NCBI GenBank assembly: GCA_021773835.1
Contig: JAJFJQ010000073.1
Span: forward strand, 434,001 to 498,000
Direction: 5' to 3'
Length of the DNA: 64,000 nt
Source of the DNA: Gammaproteobacteria bacterium
GTDB lineage: Bacteria > Pseudomonadota > Gammaproteobacteria > Ga0077536
In this document: piece by piece, positions 7,541 to 15,000 of the stretch
How positions within the stretch are numbered: position 1 is the stretch's first letter
How the letters are laid out: every line of letters begins with the position of its first letter
Translations under genes and position numbers: made by a program
Notes under the pieces: generated by a model
What the model saw: the letters and a program-made list of their open reading frames with translations, nothing else
What the model was told of the DNA's origin: nothing
Databases searched by the model: none

Positions 7541-9415
7541 ATGAACGCCACGCGAGACCATACCGCCGTCTGCACCGCTCTTGCTCACAGTTACGGCCCG
7601 GGGGTGTTGTTGGGCTTGGGTATATTTCTCGTCTATCTACCCGCGCTGCAAGCAGGATTCGTGTGGACCGAGTTCACTTGGGTAATTAATAACCCGACGC
7701 TGGTCGACCTGAATGGCCTAGTTCGGATCTGGACCGAGCCGGGCGCCACGGTCCAATACTACCCGTTGATGTTCACCAGTTTGTGGTTGGACTACCACTT
7801 GTTCGGCACCGAGCCATTTGGTTTTCATCTGGTAAACGTGGTCCTGCATGTGTGTAACGTCGTAGTGTTATGGCGCTTGCTGCGAAAACTTCGATTGCCT
7901 GGCGCCTGGCTGGCGGCTGCAATTTGGGGAATCCATCCAGTAAACGCCGAAACGGTGGTTTGGCTCATGGAGCGGAGCAATCTTCTAACAGTTTTCTTCT
8001 GTCTATCAACGTTGCACGCGTGGTTACGTTATGACCCGGGTTTAGTCGACGGCACACCGACTCCCCGAAACGTTTTTTGGTACGTCGTTTCGCTATTGTG
8101 TTTTGTGTGTGCACTGCTGTGTAAAACTCATGCTGTAGTATTACCTGCGGTCATCCTGGTACTGTCGTGGTGGCGATACGGATCCCTTGATCGCTCGACT
8201 GTTAATCGTGCCATACCCATGTTTTTTCTCTCGGCGAGTTTCGCAGCAATTACGATCTGGGTGGAAAAAGGACTTATCGGCGAGGAAGGGGTGGTCTGGT
8301 CGCTGAATTATGCAGAAAGGGTATTAATCGCAGGACGCGCATTCTGGTTTTACCTTGCCAAACTCGTTTTGCCCTACAAGCTCACGCTGATCTATCCAAC
8401 TTGGCAAGCGGATTTAGCTGTGTGGTGGCAATATTTATATCCCCTCATGACTATCGTGCTTTTCGCCGCTGTCTGGATTAATCGATCGGCTATTGGTCGT
8501 GCGCCGGTAGCGGCATTGCTCTATTTCGGCATTGCATTGAGCCCGGTGGTCGGCTTCGTTGCCATCTATTTCATGCGGTACTCGATATATGTAACCGATC
8601 ATTGGCAGTACATTCCCAGTATCGGGCCCATCACATTAGCTGTAAGCGCCTGCGTAAAGCTGCTTAGTGGGAAGTTCCTGGTAAAAGGTGTGCCTGCGCC
8701 GTCGTTACTGATTATTGTGCTTTTGCTTTTTGCACCGATGACGTGGAATCAGGCGCGTATCTATGAGAACGAAGATGTACTTTGGCGCGACGTGATTGAC
8801 AAAAATCCAAGTGCGTGGCTCGCGCATAATAATCTCGGCGTTTATCTTGCTGCTCAGGGGAGATCGGAAGAAGCGCTTGCTCACTGGCATAGCGCGCTGG
8901 CGATCGTGCCGAATCGCGTGGAAATGCGGGTCAACATCGGAGAAACACTGCTAAGCCACGGAAAATTTAAGGATGCCTTGCAATATTTTATGCAGGCGTT
9001 TGCGCTAAACCCCAACCATCAGCGGATTCGGACTAAAATCGGCATCGCGTTATCGGCTATCGGAAAAACTGGCGATGCGATTGAATATTATCAAGAGCAG
9101 CTCGAGCGTGATGCCGATGACCCGGTCGCATTGAATAATCTCGCCTGGATCCGCGCCACGCATCGAGACGCAAAATATCGAGATGCGCGCGCAGCGGTGC
9201 AACTTGCGGAACAGGCACGTGCCAGCTTCGGCGAAGAGTATATCGTGCTAGATACCTTGGCTGCCGCGTACGCCGAGGCAGGGGAATACGATAAAGCAGT
9301 CGATGTAGCGCAACTGGCATTGGAAGTCTCGCGTAAGACAGGAAACTCTAGATTTGAGAATGAAGCCAAAGACCATCTGCGTTTGTATCTCGATGGCCGC
9401 CCAGTTCGCGAGTAG
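7541..9415 (+). CDS. Polytopic membrane protein with C-terminal TPRs (TMTC-like)
   Basis: This is a 624-residue protein. Residues 20-410 hold about ten membrane helices with the pattern PLMFTSLWLDYHLFG...HLVNVVLHVCNVVVLWRLL and a following HPVNAETVVWLMERSNLL segment. That arrangement is seen in bacterial proteins related to TMTC and PMT-like glycosyltransferases. Residues 425-610 are TPR units (for example AWLAHNNLGVYLAAQGRSEEAL). Family members are proposed to transfer sugars or to scaffold envelope glycosylation; no activity can be read directly here. It sits 137 bases after the HAD-UbiA gene on the same strand, so the two may form one unit in lipid-linked glycan metabolism. Confidence 0.78.
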   Translation: MNATRDHTAVCTALAHSYGPGVLLGLGIFLVYLPALQAGFVWTEFTWVINNPTLVDLNGLVRIWTEPGATVQYYPLMFTSLWLDYHLFGTEPFGFHLVNVVLHVCNVVVLWRLLRKLRLPGAWLAAAIWGIHPVNAETVVWLMERSNLLTVFFCLSTLHAWLRYDPGLVDGTPTPRNVFWYVVSLLCFVCALLCKTHAVVLPAVILVLSWWRYGSLDRSTVNRAIPMFFLSASFAAITIWVEKGLIGEEGVVWSLNYAERVLIAGRAFWFYLAKLVLPYKLTLIYPTWQADLAVWWQYLYPLMTIVLFAAVWINRSAIGRAPVAALLYFGIALSPVVGFVAIYFMRYSIYVTDHWQYIPSIGPITLAVSACVKLLSGKFLVKGVPAPSLLIIVLLLFAPMTWNQARIYENEDVLWRDVIDKNPSAWLAHNNLGVYLAAQGRSEEALAHWHSALAIVPNRVEMRVNIGETLLSHGKFKDALQYFMQAFALNPNHQRIRTKIGIALSAIGKTGDAIEYYQEQLERDADDPVALNNLAWIRATHRDAKYRDARAAVQLAEQARASFGEEYIVLDTLAAAYAEAGEYDKAVDVAQLALEVSRKTGNSRFENEAKDHLRLYLDGRPVRE

Positions 9416-9514
9416 ATTGGCGCCGCGTCCTGCATTGTTGAAAAGTTAGGCCTCGTTTTTGAGACGCACAATCGACCACTATCAAGATCTCGAAAATAGC
9501 TATGGCCTATCCGT

Positions 9515-9520
9515 TATAAT
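9515..9520 (+). promoter_or_regulatory. Candidate -10 box for the small protein-GMC-SDR operon
   Basis: TATAAT is a perfect -10 hexamer 30 bases before the GTG at 9545. No good -35 is present at the 17-base spacing (GAAAAT). A short leader with GAGG at about 9530 follows. This is a weak call from position and hexamer alone. Confidence 0.4.
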
Positions 9521-9544
9521 TAACCCACTGAGGCCCGACAATTT

Positions 9545-9907
9545 GTGGACATGATTCGATATTGTGACTTTCGTCTGACAGCGAGCGCCGTATGCAACAC
9601 GTTGATGAGCGAGTTGGAATGCTTCGGGGCAGACGGTGCGGCGGTGCAGTCCGCAGTAATCGAGTTTGTGTGTGATCAGCATAAACGGATGCCTGATCAT
9701 CTTCGACACGGGATCCGCCTCGCGACGTTGATCTTCGACTTTTGGAGCGTGCTTACGACGGGTAGGCGAGTACATCGACTTTCTCTTCACCGTCGGCAGC
9801 GCGTCGTCGCTGGTTGGCGAACGTCACGCTTTGGGATCCTTCGCGATTTTGTGAGATTTTACGAAACACTGACAGTATTTTCTTTGGTTTCGGCTCACGG
9901 AAGGTGA
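9545..9907 (+). CDS. Small protein of unknown function, coupled to GMC oxidoreductase
   Basis: This is a 120-residue reading frame (GTG at 9545, or ATG at 9551 two codons on) whose TGA overlaps the GTG start of the GMC gene in GTGA (9904-9907), the usual layout of translational coupling. A GAGG lies about 11 nt before the GTG. The protein looks like a helical domain: FVCDQHKRMPDHLRHGIRLATLIFDFW, then RDFVRFYETLTVFSL. Some flavoprotein dehydrogenases carry such a small helical partner (compare gluconate 2-dehydrogenase subunit 3), but I do not recognise this family. The coupling and composition are the reasons for calling it. It may be a partner or chaperone subunit of the GMC enzyme. Confidence 0.6.
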   Translation: MDMIRYCDFRLTASAVCNTLMSELECFGADGAAVQSAVIEFVCDQHKRMPDHLRHGIRLATLIFDFWSVLTTGRRVHRLSLHRRQRVVAGWRTSRFGILRDFVRFYETLTVFSLVSAHGR

Positions 9908-11304
9908 ATCCACCCACCGAAATACATACCGATATCGCTGTCGTCGGCTCGGGCCCTGGTGGCGCGGTTACCGCATGCGTGCTGGCCGAAGGTGGCCGGG
10001 AGGTCACACTTATTGAAAGCGGCGATTTGCTTACGCTCGGCGATGTTGAACCCTTTACACTTGAAGAGATGGTGCAAAAATACCGTTACGGCGGTGTTAC
10101 GGCTGCTTTAGGTTCGCCGAAAGTAGCCTATGTGGAGGGTAACTGTGTTGGCGGCGGCAGCGAGATCAATGCAGGCTTATATCACCGCACGCCCGCAAAT
10201 GTTTTGGCGGAGTGGCGCGATCACTGCGCCTTACGGGATTCTTCGTTCGACGATCTGCTACCGCATTTCAAAGCCTGCGAGCAGGACCTCTCTGTGCAGT
10301 TGCTTGATGCGGGGGTCCCAGCAGCGTCTACGAAACTTAAAGAGGGAGCAAACCAGCTCGGCTGGGAGTCGATTGAAGTACCCCGTTGGATTAAGCAAGT
10401 TGAGGGAACTCTAGTTAAGCAGTCCATGAGCGAGACCTACATTCCGCGGGGTATCGCGGCGGGGCTCAAACTTCTTCCCAATATTCAAGTTGAAAAGATA
10501 CTAAGACACAGATCGGGATGGCGCTTGTGCACGCGAACCGCGGATATCATTGCGCAAACAGTATTCCTCAGTGCGGGGGCGATTCAGTCGCCTTATATTC
10601 TTCGTAATAGCGGTTTACGCATGAATGTAGGGAATTCGTTACACATGCACTCGACGATCAAAGTTGTTGCTCGCTTTGACGAAGAAATCAACGAGAGCAC
10701 GGGTGTCCCTGTGCATCAGATCAAAGAATTCGCTCCTAGGCTTAGTTTCGGTGGTTCGATCAGTACACCCCCGTACTTAGCTACGACGCTACTTGATCAT
10801 CCCACTGCGTTGGTCCGCGTACGCGAAGAGTGGCGTACGATGGCGGTATACTACGCGATGATTCGCGGCGGTGTTGGAAAGGTACGCGGGCTACCGTTTT
10901 ATGATGCGCCGTTGGTGAGTTTTCGGTTAAGCAAAAACGATCTATTTGATTTAACCGATGGCCTGGTAAAACTCTGTGAGGTTCTTTTTGCTGCTGGTGC
11001 TGTCGAGCTTTATCCAACCGTACGCGGCATCGCACCGCTCAAATGCGTCGAGGACCTTGAAAAGATACCACGGATTCTACCCGCGAATCGTCTCAATCTA
11101 ATGACGATCCACCTGTTCGGATCTTGTCCTGCCGGAGAACGTACGGAGAGATGTGCGGTGGACTCCTTTGGACGCGTCTCCCATGCGAACAACCTCTACG
11201 TTGCAGACGCAAGCCTACTTGGTGGTGCGCCAGGCGTGAATCCGCAGGGCTCGATCATGGCGATGGTTCGTCGCAACGCGTGTAAATTTCTAGATGCCGG
11301 GTGA
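9904..11304 (+). CDS. GMC-family FAD oxidoreductase
   Basis: The protein has 466 residues from the GTG at 9904. It begins with a Rossmann FAD site, TDIAVVGSGPGGAV, with GSGPGG at 15-20, followed by E39. A second FAD segment, NCVGGGSEINAGLYHR, is near 80. The C-terminal GMC domain holds TIHLFGSCPAG and GVNPQGSIMAM, which carry the His and Asn that act on the substrate hydroxyl. Enzymes of the family oxidise alcohols, sterols or sugars. An in-frame TTG at 9814 would give a longer protein, but the extra 30 residues are unlike the family and cover the upstream gene. The GTGA overlap supports 9904. The SDR gene overlaps its end by 11 bases. Confidence 0.85.
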   Translation: MNPPTEIHTDIAVVGSGPGGAVTACVLAEGGREVTLIESGDLLTLGDVEPFTLEEMVQKYRYGGVTAALGSPKVAYVEGNCVGGGSEINAGLYHRTPANVLAEWRDHCALRDSSFDDLLPHFKACEQDLSVQLLDAGVPAASTKLKEGANQLGWESIEVPRWIKQVEGTLVKQSMSETYIPRGIAAGLKLLPNIQVEKILRHRSGWRLCTRTADIIAQTVFLSAGAIQSPYILRNSGLRMNVGNSLHMHSTIKVVARFDEEINESTGVPVHQIKEFAPRLSFGGSISTPPYLATTLLDHPTALVRVREEWRTMAVYYAMIRGGVGKVRGLPFYDAPLVSFRLSKNDLFDLTDGLVKLCEVLFAAGAVELYPTVRGIAPLKCVEDLEKIPRILPANRLNLMTIHLFGSCPAGERTERCAVDSFGRVSHANNLYVADASLLGGAPGVNPQGSIMAMVRRNACKFLDAG

Positions 11305-12355
11305 ATTGGACAGCGCTCGCGCACTTGTTACAGGAGGGTCGGGCTTCTTTGGTCATCTCTTGATTGCAAAGCTCCGCGCGCATGGATATCTGGTCCGAAA
11401 TTTCGACCTGCATCCGCTTGACGAGACCGACCCTGATGTTGAGTTCTATCAAGGTGATATCTGTGATGCCGATGCGGTCTCACAGGCTTGTCGAGGAATT
11501 GACGTCATTTTCCATAATGTTGCGCTGCAGCCACTGGAAAAAGACAAGCGGGTGTTCACGGCGGTTAACTACGGCGGAACGAGCAATCTCTTGGACGCCG
11601 CGCTTAAACATCGGGTCAAGAAAGTTATTTACACTTCGTCTACCTCGATATTTGGGATCCCTAAATCTTTGCCGATCAGGGTCGACACCCCGTCCTCACC
11701 AATAGAGGCATATGGCCGATCAAAAGTAGCTTGTGAAGGATTATGTAAGCAGTTCATTGATAAGGGGTTGGATATTACGCTCCTGCGTCCGCGAACGACT
11801 ATTGGGCATGGCCGTTTAGGAATTTTTCAGATCCTTTTCGAATGGATTTACCGAGGCGACGACGTGCCGGTTCTCGGTAGCGGTGGGAATCAATTCCAGT
11901 TCATCCATGCGAATGATCTCGCAGATGCTGCTATACGTGCTGCTGAACGACCGGGTCCAGCGACGTACAATATCGGCACCGATCGTTTTGGCACAATGCG
12001 CGAAATGCTCGAGACCTTGTGCGTGCACGCCGGGACCGAGTCACGCGTCAAATCAGTCCCCATGCGCCCCACAATATGGGCAAATCGAATTCTGAGCGGT
12101 TGCAGACTGTCGCCACTCGGAGCGTACCACTACCTGGCATACGGGTATCCGAGCTACTTCGACATCTCGAATGCGCAAGCAGATCTACGCTGGCAACCTC
12201 AATACTCGAACGACGAGATGATGATTGAGAGTTACGACTGGTACGCACGAAATCGCGCAAACTTGCTTCAAGACGGAACGGGCGTTAGTCCGAATCGGTC
12301 AGTAATCAAGCAGGGCATGCTAGGGCTCGCGGTACGATGCCTACGATGGATATGA
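11294..12355 (+). CDS. NAD(P)-dependent epimerase/dehydratase (extended SDR)
   Basis: This 353-residue protein has the nucleotide-binding motif GGSGFFG at 14-20, YTSSTSIFG as the catalytic Ser segment and YGRSK as the YxxxK pair. This is the extended SDR fold found in sugar-nucleotide epimerases and 3-beta-hydroxysteroid dehydrogenases. Residue choices such as FHNVALQPLEKD resemble the steroid or sterol dehydrogenase side more than UDP-sugar enzymes, but this is not firm. It starts inside the 3' end of the GMC gene, so the two products are made together and may oxidise successive positions of one alcohol substrate. Confidence 0.82.
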   Translation: MPGELDSARALVTGGSGFFGHLLIAKLRAHGYLVRNFDLHPLDETDPDVEFYQGDICDADAVSQACRGIDVIFHNVALQPLEKDKRVFTAVNYGGTSNLLDAALKHRVKKVIYTSSTSIFGIPKSLPIRVDTPSSPIEAYGRSKVACEGLCKQFIDKGLDITLLRPRTTIGHGRLGIFQILFEWIYRGDDVPVLGSGGNQFQFIHANDLADAAIRAAERPGPATYNIGTDRFGTMREMLETLCVHAGTESRVKSVPMRPTIWANRILSGCRLSPLGAYHYLAYGYPSYFDISNAQADLRWQPQYSNDEMMIESYDWYARNRANLLQDGTGVSPNRSVIKQGMLGLAVRCLRWI

Positions 12356-12516
12356 TCCGAAATTCAGATCATTCATTTGTTAAACTGGTGCTCTAAATTC
12401 CACAAAGATAACGTGGATAATCTCATTTCCTCTCAAGCCGCTCTAAACCAGACGTAACCACCATCACTCGGGTTCTCCGATAAAAGATTTTCTTACATCA
12501 ATATGCGGGACTGAGA

Positions 12517-13068
12517 TCATCTCGTAGCGCCTTCGCTCGCATACAAATCGAGTTGCTCGCCGCTATGGGTCTTTCCTGTAGATCTTGCTGGGGTCGGGGC
12601 CGATATGGTGACCGTGACCTGTTCAACTGGATTTGCCAGTAATGTCCGGTCACGGAGGAGGTCGGTCCGCCATCTTTCGAACATTTCCCGCTGTTGAACG
12701 ATTTCCTGGTCCTTGGCGTTCAACGCAGCGTTAACGGCAGCGTATTTAGCCTCAGCCGAGGCCACGCGTTGTTCAAGTTGGATAACCTGTTGGCGTAGCT
12801 CGGTCGTCTCCTCATCTCGGAGTGCGAGGGCGTCAACGACGTGTTCTACCGTCGGCCTCGCTCCGCGCCGGGCGCGTGCATCACTTTTCTTAGAAGACGT
12901 CGGGACTCGTGCATCGATATCCTCTCTCAACAGGCGTCCGATCAGCCCAGGTGATCCGCGTCCGAGGTGTTTGCGGATCGCAATAATACCGCAAGGTTTG
13001 TCCGCAGCCCGCAGTGCATCGCGTGCATTAATTACGTCGAATTTGCTGATTGTTGCCGGGCGCCCCAT
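12517..13068 (-). CDS. KfrA-like DNA-binding coiled-coil protein
   Basis: The protein has 183 residues. Residues 1-55 fit the KfrA N-terminal DNA-binding domain (ARDALRAADKPCGIIAIRKHLGRGSPGLIGRLL), where a GRGSP-like turn reads the DNA. Residues 85-145 are a long helix rich in Q, E and R (ETTELRQQVIQLEQRVASAEAKYAAVNA) that should form a coiled coil. KfrA of broad-host plasmids is an autorepressor that builds filament-like structures for plasmid stability; chromosomal relatives occur with unknown roles. An AT-rich near-palindrome just upstream (13098-13119) may be its own operator. It is read against both neighbours, so it stands alone. Confidence 0.8.
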   Translation of the reverse strand: MGRPATISKFDVINARDALRAADKPCGIIAIRKHLGRGSPGLIGRLLREDIDARVPTSSKKSDARARRGARPTVEHVVDALALRDEETTELRQQVIQLEQRVASAEAKYAAVNAALNAKDQEIVQQREMFERWRTDLLRDRTLLANPVEQVTVTISAPTPARSTGKTHSGEQLDLYASEGATR

Positions 13069-13742
13069 GTTTCATGTCCATCTATTGCTTCGGTAAGTAT
13101 AGTATATATATATCGTATAAAACGAGATTTGAGGATGCCGGCGAGGAAGTACATAATCAGACCTTAGGCGTGGTTTTTCGAGTGCCGCATATAGTATATT
13201 TAACATTAATTATAGAATTTAAATATTAGATAATTAAATAAATTATATTTAAAACTAAAGTAATTTCTTAAGGTTTGGCACTTGAAATGTTTGTACCGAA
13301 TGGGCGGATGCAGTCGTCGATAATCCTGGGTGTGGTTAAAGTGTACGATTTATAACGTATAGTCTCCTTTGTCGCTAGCGCAGCGATGCGGTGTCGTTTT
13401 GAAACCATGGGCGTCCAGTTTTGGCGAGGTCATTGAGTCAGTTTGGGTTCGCTTTTGCTTGCCATGCCCGGCTTATAATGTCGCGCAATTGAAATCGGGT
13501 CTGAAAAAACACGTCGTGAGAAAATCAAACGGAAAACTAAATCGCGAGATATGGTCTCTTAGCACGTATGTGCCGGACCTATGCATGCTCGTCACGGGCG
13601 ACCACTCTGTGACCAATTTGGATGAAGACATTGGCCTGGTGGCGGGCGAAACGGGGCACGATTGTATACAAAATCCGTCGTTGACCATTGGCTCGGTGGA
13701 ACTGGCCGCGCCGCCGTTCGGCTTAAGGTAGGGGTTGGGGTC
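13069..13742. other. Long intergenic region with AT-rich core
   Basis: The 674 bases between the KfrA-like gene and the acyl-CoA dehydrogenase have no believable gene. The stretch 13189-13275 is almost entirely A and T, with many TTTA and TTAA steps, and is flagged as a probable regulatory or anchoring site. Beside it, TTTGGCACTTGAAATG (from about 13275) resembles a sigma-54 -24 box but has a spoiled -12 GC. TATAAT at 13474-13479 is a possible -10 for the downstream gene, without a fitting -35. The frame 13369-13731 is open but has no ribosome site and no recognisable pattern. Confidence 0.5.
13098..13119. promoter_or_regulatory. AT-rich near-palindrome, candidate KfrA-like operator
   Basis: TATAGTATATATATATCG plus TATA reads nearly the same on the other strand (TATACGATATATATATAC plus TATA). 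It lies 30-50 bases upstream of the KfrA-like start and overlaps where its promoter should be. KfrA-type proteins repress their own promoters by binding such palindromes, so this is a natural candidate. The match is by inspection only. Confidence 0.4.
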
Positions 13743-14888
13743 ATGCAACCATATCAATCACCTTGGGAAACCGAAGACCACACGATCTTTCGGGATTCCG
13801 TACGGAAATTTATCGAAGCGGAATTCGTGCCGAACCGCGAACGCTGGATCGAGCGCAAACACATGGAGCCTGAGTATTGGCAAAAGGCCGGTGCGATCGG
13901 CATGTTGTGTCCGGATGTTCCTGAAGCCTATGGCGGCGCAGGTGTTGATTTCGGCTTCGATGCGATCACCTACGAAGAATTGCAACGTGCCTGCATCTCG
14001 AGTTTCGGTAATGGGATCCAAAGCATCGTCGCGCATTACCTGCTGGTATACGGTACTGAAGAGCAAAAACTTCGCTGGCTCCCAGGCATGGCGACCGGCG
14101 AAATCATCTCAGCCATTGCAATGACGGAGCCTGGAACCGGTTCGGACTTGCAGGCGGTTAACACATCAGCCGTGCGTGACGGCGACGATTACGTGATCAA
14201 CGGTTCGAAGACGTTTATTACCAATGGTTATAACGCAAACCTGATCTGTGTAATTTGCAAGACCGATCCAAGCGAGCGGGCCAAAGGCATTTCCTTGATC
14301 ATGCTAGAGACCAAGGATCTCGATGGATTCAGCCGCAATCCACCGCTCGACAAGATCGGTATGAAGGGGCAGGACACCTCCGAGTTATTTTTCGATGACT
14401 GTCGGGTGCCCGTCGGGAATCTTCTCGGCACCGAAGAGGGCAAGGGATTCTACCAATTGATGGCGCAACTTCCACGCGAGCGTCTAATTGTCGGTCTCGG
14501 CAGCGTCGCCATTATGGAAGCGGCACTCAATGCGACGATCGAGTACACGAAGGAGCGCCGGGCTTTTGGTAAGGCCATCATTGAGTTTCAAAACACGAAA
14601 TTCAAACTGGCGGAAAAGCTAACCGAGACCAAAGTGGCTCGCGTATTCGTTGATCATTGCATCGAGCAACTGATCGCAGGAAAGCTCGATGCCGAAACGG
14701 CATCGATGGCAAAGTGGTGGTGCTCCGAGACGCAGTTCGACTTGGTCAATGAATGCCTGCAGCTGCATGGCGGCTACGGCTACATGATGGAATATCCGAT
14801 CGCGCATTACTTTACCGACTCGCGGGTACAGATGATCTACGCCGGCAGCAACGAGATTATGAAGGAATTGATTTCACGCTCGCTGTAA
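13743..14888 (+). CDS. Acyl-CoA dehydrogenase (long-chain/isovaleryl type active site)
   Basis: This 381-residue FAD enzyme desaturates acyl-CoA at the alpha-beta bond. It shows AMTEPGTGSDL (127-135) and YVINGSKTFITNGY (150-163), the usual FAD and substrate loops. The C-terminal MIYAGSNEIMKEL has Ala where medium-chain enzymes have their catalytic Glu. The base is instead likely E247 in LPRERLIV, as in LCAD and isovaleryl-CoA dehydrogenase. The start is the ATG at 13743 after a GGGG-rich site; earlier in-frame starts at 13662 add unlike residues. It heads the plus-strand catabolic block, about 110 bases before the CoA ligase. Confidence 0.9.
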   Translation: MQPYQSPWETEDHTIFRDSVRKFIEAEFVPNRERWIERKHMEPEYWQKAGAIGMLCPDVPEAYGGAGVDFGFDAITYEELQRACISSFGNGIQSIVAHYLLVYGTEEQKLRWLPGMATGEIISAIAMTEPGTGSDLQAVNTSAVRDGDDYVINGSKTFITNGYNANLICVICKTDPSERAKGISLIMLETKDLDGFSRNPPLDKIGMKGQDTSELFFDDCRVPVGNLLGTEEGKGFYQLMAQLPRERLIVGLGSVAIMEAALNATIEYTKERRAFGKAIIEFQNTKFKLAEKLTETKVARVFVDHCIEQLIAGKLDAETASMAKWWCSETQFDLVNECLQLHGGYGYMMEYPIAHYFTDSRVQMIYAGSNEIMKELISRSL

Positions 14889-15000
14889 ACAGGTAATGCC
14901 CGCACAAATTTTCCATCTCATTCCATGACCAGCCCGGAACCGTCGCTTAACCGCCGCGAGCGTTTCTTTTTGATGACGTTTAAAAGGATTGAATTCAACG

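Noticed and set aside
9814-9903. Longer N-terminus for the GMC enzyme from a TTG
   Set aside because: Its 30 extra residues are unlike the family and cover the small upstream gene; the GTGA start at 9904 is better supported.
13275-13290. Second sigma-54-like box TTTGGCACTTGAAATG
   Set aside because: The -24 half is good, but the -12 GC doublet is replaced by GT, so it is too weak to call.
13369-13731. 120-codon open frame before the acyl-CoA dehydrogenase
   Set aside because: No ribosome site, no recognisable composition or motif, and an AT-rich upstream zone without a fitting promoter.
14228-14443. Small frames on the strand opposite to strong enzymes (here inside the acyl-CoA dehydrogenase)
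   Set aside because: Shadow frames with no homology-like pattern; many such occur throughout and are left out.
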